This document shows positions 52,763 through 57,425 of a DNA stretch of 57,425 nucleotides, piece by piece. The notes under the pieces are model-generated. The model had not been told where the DNA came from. It was given only the letters and a program-made list of their open reading frames with translations, and ran no database searches. A program made the position numbers and the translations under genes. Origin of the DNA: Promethearchaeota archaeon. Lineage in GTDB: Archaea; Asgardarchaeota; Lokiarchaeia; Sigyniarchaeales; SOKP01. Each line of letters opens with the position of its first letter. Position 1 is the stretch's first letter. The stretch spans positions 1 through 57,425 of the forward strand of contig RDOE01000014.1 in the NCBI GenBank assembly GCA_011364975.1. Reading direction: 5' to 3'.

Positions 52763-55003
52763 CTATTGTCCAATCCCTGTAGTGCTTTCTGCTACTGGTA
52801 AACAAAATAAAGGAAAATTTTGACTACCAAAAACGCCATAGGAACCGTTGATAAATACTTTGAGCGCTTGTTGGATTGTTTCATAATAACTTCGTTGTTT
52901 TTCAGTTAAGTTTTTATCAGAAGATTTCGGTTTAAAATATTTTACCCTTATATCTCTAAAGAAACCAACAACATACGCAAAAATACCCATTTTATGGGTA
53001 CATATATGATAGGGTGTTCCTTTGACAAGATTATCCAAATCATCTTGATGAGGACAGAGAACCGTCTCATAAGATAAGTTAAATTCCTTTATGATGGAAG
53101 GATAAAGCGACGCGAAATCCATAACCACAACATCGAAATGAATCCCAGGGATTGGGGGAATGACATAAGCGCCTTGGAATTTCTCATCATTTGCCTTCGA
53201 CATCATTAATCCTCCCTTTTTCATTTCGGAAATCTCTGATCTCCTGGGGATAAGAAATTCTTTACGACGATGTTCAAAATAAAAGATATTCTGAATCCAA
53301 GTTGAAATTTGGCGTCTAACCATCTCATGTATAGGCATTTTTGTCATACGGCATAATATAATCATTAAGTTCCATACTAATGAATTATTAAACTTCGTTA
53401 ACTCAAGAGTAAGTAAAGAATCCTTAAGATTATACCAAGAAAGGATATCATACTCCATTTCATGGATTTCTTCTTCATGTTCATATTTCTTTTTGCCTAA
53501 TAATGCATCACTAATTGCATTTAAAGAAGCACTTTCATAAGCTCCACCAAACGCATACCCTGAAATACTTCTGTTGAAGAAAAAGTTAAAAATATCGATA
53601 TGAATTCCAAGCCTAAGATCACATTCTGCTTTTGATAATATACCAAACCCTCTTTTTACATGTATAGGGTTTAAATCTCTTTTGATTTTGAGACTTTCTG
53701 CTCTGTGAAACATATAATTAAGATCAAAATTGTCTCCATTGAAAGTAATTAGTACAGGGTATTCCCAAATTAATCTAAAAGATTCTATAAGAAGCTCTTT
53801 TTCAGATTTAAAGAAATAGAGTTTTGCATCATCAGGAAATTTCTTATGAAGTTTTGTAAATTTAAATCCTTCACGCTCAAGTATATATACCAATTTTAAT
53901 CCATCAGAGCCAACGAAGGATACACTAATAATTTCTTGATTAGCTTGTCGAGGGTCAGGAATTCTAAAATCTCTTTCACCCAAGTTAACTTCAATATCCA
54001 TAGCTAAACGTTTAACATCAGGAATGGGAGTAAGGAAAATATCTATAAATTTATCTGCAAATTCCCTCATTTCTGGAGCTTCATTTTTAAAAATTAAACG
54101 CATTTCTGCAGCCATCTTTTTTAAATCATCAGTAGTTTCTTCATAATTTATTTTTTCAAGTTTCCCATTCTTGATCCTATAAATTAATCCTGGAATTAGC
54201 TGAGTGTCGAAAATATAGTTTAAATGGTATCTAATATCTGCTTCCCATGCTTTTTTACCATTTTCTCCCAAAATATTTTTAATATTTATTCCTGAGCCCC
54301 CAATGTTAGTAGGAGTCTTACCATAAATTTTTGTCATTGGTATTTGTTTATCACTTAACAGATCGAACCTAGTAATTTCTTCAAATCGATTAAAACCATC
54401 GTAATCTATAAGTTTTTTAGTATGTTTCGATTTGTTAATTTCTTCAGTGTAAGTTACCGTTTTCAATTCAGAAATAGGTTCTTTACTCAAACAATATGGT
54501 TCATGATTAGTAGTATCAAGCCAGATTTTTATCTCATCATTATCTAAATCATAGAATTTACAATATGCTTTATTTTGACCTCCATCATAATCCACATCTA
54601 ATAATAATCCTCTTTCAAGGTTTTCAACAATATCACCTTTCTTTACTAAATATCGTATATATTTGCTACTTACAGATTCCCTTGAGATTTTCTCGACTTG
54701 AATATTATCAGTTTTTAACCCAAACGGTGTAGGATTCTCTTTAAAATATACTTTTGTAGGAGATTTTATGTTAATTGGTTTGATTTTCTCCTTAATTTCG
54801 TCTATTTTATCTTCTTTGACAGTTACTAGTTTTTTTTTAGAGATAGTTCCATCTTCATCAATTATGATATCTTTTCTTGGTACTGTTTTAGGTTTTTCAC
54901 TCAATTTTTTCTTCTCTTCAGCATAAGAAAAAAGTGATTTTTGCTTATCGTCTCCTGGCTTCTTTTTTCTTGGTTTTTTAGAACTTGGCAACTTTAATAC
55001 CAA
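52763..55003 (-). CDS. polB: B-family DNA polymerase, N-terminal part with exonuclease domain, ends at in-frame TAG
   Basis: A 746-residue product ending at amber codon 52763-52765. A lysine-rich N-terminal tail holds QKSLFSYA (21-28), a PCNA-interacting-peptide-like motif. The exonuclease shows MDIEVN near residue 334, LITFNGDNFDLNY and YNLKDSLL. The polymerase has motif A VMDFASLYPSII near 627 and motif B KVFINGSYGVFG near 716. The protein stops at PVAESTTGIGQ, which in intact enzymes leads into a tyrosine or similar residue, then the helix found just past the TAG. Motif C is in the downstream part. All catalytic residues survive across the pair. Replicative or repair polymerase of the cell; a lesion, sequencing error or genuine split cannot be told apart here. 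Confidence 0.88.
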   Translation of the reverse strand: MVLKLPSSKKPRKKKPGDDKQKSLFSYAEEKKKLSEKPKTVPRKDIIIDEDGTISKKKLVTVKEDKIDEIKEKIKPINIKSPTKVYFKENPTPFGLKTDNIQVEKISRESVSSKYIRYLVKKGDIVENLERGLLLDVDYDGGQNKAYCKFYDLDNDEIKIWLDTTNHEPYCLSKEPISELKTVTYTEEINKSKHTKKLIDYDGFNRFEEITRFDLLSDKQIPMTKIYGKTPTNIGGSGINIKNILGENGKKAWEADIRYHLNYIFDTQLIPGLIYRIKNGKLEKINYEETTDDLKKMAAEMRLIFKNEAPEMREFADKFIDIFLTPIPDVKRLAMDIEVNLGERDFRIPDPRQANQEIISVSFVGSDGLKLVYILEREGFKFTKLHKKFPDDAKLYFFKSEKELLIESFRLIWEYPVLITFNGDNFDLNYMFHRAESLKIKRDLNPIHVKRGFGILSKAECDLRLGIHIDIFNFFFNRSISGYAFGGAYESASLNAISDALLGKKKYEHEEEIHEMEYDILSWYNLKDSLLTLELTKFNNSLVWNLMIILCRMTKMPIHEMVRRQISTWIQNIFYFEHRRKEFLIPRRSEISEMKKGGLMMSKANDEKFQGAYVIPPIPGIHFDVVVMDFASLYPSIIKEFNLSYETVLCPHQDDLDNLVKGTPYHICTHKMGIFAYVVGFFRDIRVKYFKPKSSDKNLTEKQRSYYETIQQALKVFINGSYGVFGSQNFPLFCLPVAESTTGIGQ

Positions 55004-55157
55004 TTAATTAATTGAAATTTATATTCTATTTAATAGTATTACAGTAAAGATTATAATCCCAACTATTCATTGTTTAATATTTTTAATAATTTTTAAAAGA
55101 AAAAAGGTTAGACTGAAATAAATTAATCATTTATCATGTATTCAATAATAAATTTCT

Positions 55158-56501
55158 TTATTTGGTTCCGGTTGTCATTCTAACATCTCCAATAAGCATA
55201 AAAGGGGCAAATATGGAATTATCGCTAGGATTAAGCCATGTAGTCACTTGTTTTAACTCTTTTCCTAACCCTTTAATGTTTTCAAGCATATGAAAATGAT
55301 TGGAATTGATACGAAGCTCTCTAACTGGCTCTAAAATTTCACCTTTTTTTTTCACAAGAAACATACCATCTTTTGGAATAGATGAAAAAATTCCAGGAGC
55401 GGCATAAGATTGATAACGCGTATACCAAGTAGATGTAATTAATAAAGTAGGCTTATCAGATATTTCCATTAATTCTTTTAAAGTGCAATCTCCGGTTGAA
55501 AATACGGTATTATGCGGTTTTGGCATAGTTATTCCAGCATTACCAGTTGATTCTTCACCTTTTTTCGAGTAAGAAGTGTTTGTAAAAAATTGATGTAAAA
55601 TACCATGGTCAATCAGACAAGTGTTTTTTGAAGGGACTAATTCATCATCAAAGGGACAAGATTCTAATCCATAATTTATTGTACCATCATCCCAAACAGA
55701 AAAACTTTCATGGGCTATTTTATCTCCTGGTTTTCTTGCTGTTAACCAAGCCACTCCTTCTTTCTTTATATAAGAATTCATAGCAATAGCAGCAGTAGGT
55801 GCTTGAAGCTCTGTTGAAACTTTTGGATATATAATTATGTTATAAATTCCGGGAGTTCCTTTTTTACCACCCTTTGCATTAGTGCATATTTCACCTGCCT
55901 CTATCCCCGCAGTTTGTGTATTAAATCCATGATCTAGATGAGTTGAGCATGAAACAGCTTCACCTGTGGAATACATATCATCAGCAAAAGCTCTAATACG
56001 AAAATTTAGATTTGATTTCTTATAATTTCCTTTTAATCCTGTATTACTTTCCAAGAAGAAATGACTTGTACCATAAAAGAATGTTCCTGCAACTCTACTT
56101 GCTCCTTGCTTTAAGGAAAGGTCAGTTGCCTCTTGTACTATATCTACTGCTTGCTCATCAAGCTTTGTAACCTTAGGATCGTATATGTTATTTTGAATCT
56201 CTGAATCATATCGGAAGGGTCCTTCGGGTAGTTTTTTAAAGTTAGTATTTATTTTTAAGATATTTAACAATTTATCGCAATGAGTTAAAGTTTGCTCAAT
56301 ATTTGTATCACTCAAATCATTTATAGTGATTTCTAGGGTTCTTCTTTTTCTGGAGAGGAATAAATCTAGTTTAACCTCATCCCATCTTTTATTAATATCA
56401 ATTTGACTATTTGAAAATCGAATTTGATGTTCTAGCTTAATCAATCCTTTAATTACCCAGTCATTACAAAATGAACTAACTTGCTTTTTTACTTTTTCCA
56501 T
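55158..56501 (-). CDS. TldE/PmbA-like subunit of the TldD-TldE metalloprotease
   Basis: A 447-residue U62-family protein. Typical are RVAGTFFYGTSHFFLESNTG, STHLDHGFNTQTAGIEAGE and ALAFEA-like YPKVSTELQAPTAAIAMNSY, plus GITMPKPHNTVFSTGDCTLK. It lacks the HExxxH metal motif, as TldE subunits do, and should pair with the TldD product whose gene ends 45 bases upstream. The complex cleaves unfolded or modified peptides and occurs in archaea and bacteria. Partner adjacency and order TldD-TldE are as usual. Confidence 0.85.
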   Translation of the reverse strand: MEKVKKQVSSFCNDWVIKGLIKLEHQIRFSNSQIDINKRWDEVKLDLFLSRKRRTLEITINDLSDTNIEQTLTHCDKLLNILKINTNFKKLPEGPFRYDSEIQNNIYDPKVTKLDEQAVDIVQEATDLSLKQGASRVAGTFFYGTSHFFLESNTGLKGNYKKSNLNFRIRAFADDMYSTGEAVSCSTHLDHGFNTQTAGIEAGEICTNAKGGKKGTPGIYNIIIYPKVSTELQAPTAAIAMNSYIKKEGVAWLTARKPGDKIAHESFSVWDDGTINYGLESCPFDDELVPSKNTCLIDHGILHQFFTNTSYSKKGEESTGNAGITMPKPHNTVFSTGDCTLKELMEISDKPTLLITSTWYTRYQSYAAPGIFSSIPKDGMFLVKKKGEILEPVRELRINSNHFHMLENIKGLGKELKQVTTWLNPSDNSIFAPFMLIGDVRMTTGTK

Positions 56502-56546
56502 TGAATAATTTAATAATTCTTTTTTCGATATTGAAATATAATCACC

Positions 56547-57425
56547 TTAAGTTAATCTTACATTTCTTAATCTTATATAAGGTCCTCCGGTCCAAACAGG
56601 ACATCCTTGACCAGGTTCCGATTTCCCACAAAATGCTCCTTGCCATTCAAGCGTTTCTTTCTTACCTTGAGCATCTATACTGCTGAATAATCCAGGAGAA
56701 CTTATTTCTAAAGAGGGTTTTAATACTAAATTTTTAGTTATTTCTCCATTTTGAATTAAATAGGCTTCTTGTCCAACATATTTGGATTGTAGCCGTTTAT
56801 CGTCAATATTCCATTCTGTAAATGACTTCATTAAAATTCCTTGCTTAATGTCTTCAACCATTTCCTCAAAATTAAAATCACCAGGGGCGAAATATGTATT
56901 GGCCATTCTTATCAGTGGTTCCCTATCAAAAGAAATTGCTCTAGCTGCAGCATTGCTATTTATATCGAACAAGGAAGCAGTTTCTCTATTATGGAGCATT
57001 TCATTAAATATCCCATCTTTAATTAATTCTCTTCTTCTCGCTTTAACCCCTTCATCATCATAAAGGTAAAATCCATAAGAACCCGGAATAGTAGGATCTT
57101 CAAAAACATTTACACAAGGATTTCCAATTTTGAACCCAATTTCATGCTCTTTTAAATATGATTCTCCTGCCTGTGCTCCTTCACGACCTAAAATACGATC
57201 TGCTTCATGGGGATGACCACAATTTTCATGAGAGACTATACCAGCTACATCAGGTCCTAAAATGAGATCGATTTCTCCTTTTGGGGGCTCTTTAGCTTCT
57301 GTTACAATTTTACTAAGGATTTTAACTTTCTCGTGGACTTTTTCTTTTAAATTCCATGATTTTAATTCATTCCAACCTGAGGTGGTAGCATAAGTAGTCG
57401 TTAATTGTTCGTTCTTACCTCCAGA
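56547..57425 (-). CDS. tldD: TldD metalloprotease subunit, N-terminus beyond the window edge
   Basis: The frame is open from the right edge to a TAA at 56547, so the 5' part is missing. I translated 57425 onward: GKNEQLTTTYATTSGWNE, ILGPDVAGIVSHENCGHPHE with the zinc motif His-Glu-x3-His (HENCGH), ADRILGREGAQAGESYLKEH, then the later PGSYGFYLYDDEGVKA and the C-terminal SSPGLFSSIDAQGK, CGKSEPGQGCPVWTGGP and NVRLT. That motif marks the catalytic TldD. About 292 codons are visible. A Met at 56999 is internal, not the true start. The next gene, TldE, is 45 bases downstream. Confidence 0.88.
   Translation of the reverse strand, partial: SGGKNEQLTTTYATTSGWNELKSWNLKEKVHEKVKILSKIVTEAKEPPKGEIDLILGPDVAGIVSHENCGHPHEADRILGREGAQAGESYLKEHEIGFKIGNPCVNVFEDPTIPGSYGFYLYDDEGVKARRRELIKDGIFNEMLHNRETASLFDINSNAAARAISFDREPLIRMANTYFAPGDFNFEEMVEDIKQGILMKSFTEWNIDDKRLQSKYVGQEAYLIQNGEITKNLVLKPSLEISSPGLFSSIDAQGKKETLEWQGAFCGKSEPGQGCPVWTGGPYIRLRNVRLT

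Noticed and set aside
52763..52765. Pyrrolysine at the PolB amber codon
   Set aside because: TAG ends several ordinary genes in the window (1161, 30361), and pyrrolysine is not expected in PolB; no PylS/PylT evidence can be seen here.
1..57425. CRISPR arrays, tRNA or rRNA genes, insertion sequences
   Set aside because: Reading the intergenic stretches revealed no spaced repeats, no cloverleaf with a TψC-type GTTC-x-AxxC arm, and no transposase motif.

Overview
The window is AT-rich and looks like a chromosomal contig from an Asgard archaeon, most likely Lokiarchaeia (Promethearchaeota). This is an inference from several signs. There is an Alba chromatin protein, a two-motif archaeal PolB, acetyl-CoA synthase subunits of the archaeal CdhB/CdhC type, a tetraether-lipid-synthase-like radical SAM enzyme, and a secreted protein with a C-terminal IPGFP plus hydrophobic helix plus basic tail resembling the Loki-CTERM sorting signal. 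Many genes have GGTGA/GAGGTGA ribosome binding sites. No rRNA, tRNA, CRISPR array or insertion sequence was seen.

Layout. 0-8.5 kb: acyl-CoA and lipid metabolism (two enoyl-CoA hydratase-family proteins, iron alcohol dehydrogenase, an acyl-CoA synthetase) around a tight trio of SCP2-like protein, 2Fe-2S/FAD reductase and phytoene-desaturase/retinol-saturase-like flavoprotein. 8.6-11.6 kb: a complete polar amino-acid ABC importer operon. 11.9-14.1 kb: an SCP2 / DUF35 zinc-ribbon OB / thiolase-fold operon whose thiolase lacks the usual cysteines. 14.3-26.4 kb: more CoA enzymes, a hexulose-phosphate-synthase-like protein, nitronate monooxygenase, the exported Loki-CTERM protein, and an orphan DNA methylase with a fused specificity domain. 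26.6-30.4 kb: Alba, a GNAT protein, and a CooT-like possible nickel protein divergent from cdhB-cdhC. 30.4-42.7 kb: ClC transporter, a broken nicotinate-nucleotide adenylyltransferase, a URO-D-like protein, Mre11-like nuclease, membrane-anchored PHP phosphoesterase, epoxide-hydrolase-like enzyme, SAP-SWIM protein and nicotinate phosphoribosyltransferase. 42.9-57.4 kb: a broken membrane protein, an HTH/iron-sulfur protein, an HxlR/SRPBCC pair, the Tes-like enzyme with a small partner, a tandem MoaD-like protein, a dolichol/phytol-kinase-like membrane protein, an MFS transporter, B-family DNA polymerase split by one amber codon, and a TldE/TldD pair running off the right edge.

How the genes fit together. 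The CoA ligases, hydratases, SCP2 carriers and thiolase-fold proteins fit activation and chain shortening of fatty or branched lipids to acetyl-CoA, which the ACDS/acetyl-CoA synthase genes could exchange with C1 units in Wood-Ljungdahl metabolism. No acyl-CoA dehydrogenase or hydroxyacyl-CoA dehydrogenase lies in the window.

The most notable items are: (i) three genes (PolB, NadM/NadD-like, and a membrane protein) each cut by a single in-frame stop of a different type, with coding sequence continuing in the same frame on the far side; (ii) a thiolase-fold/DUF35/SCP2 operon resembling the Ltp2-ChsH2 aldolase arrangement; (iii) the CooT-like gene facing the nickel enzyme genes; (iv) the Tes-like enzyme with its coupled 95-residue partner; (v) the tandem beta-grasp protein with a single terminal GG.
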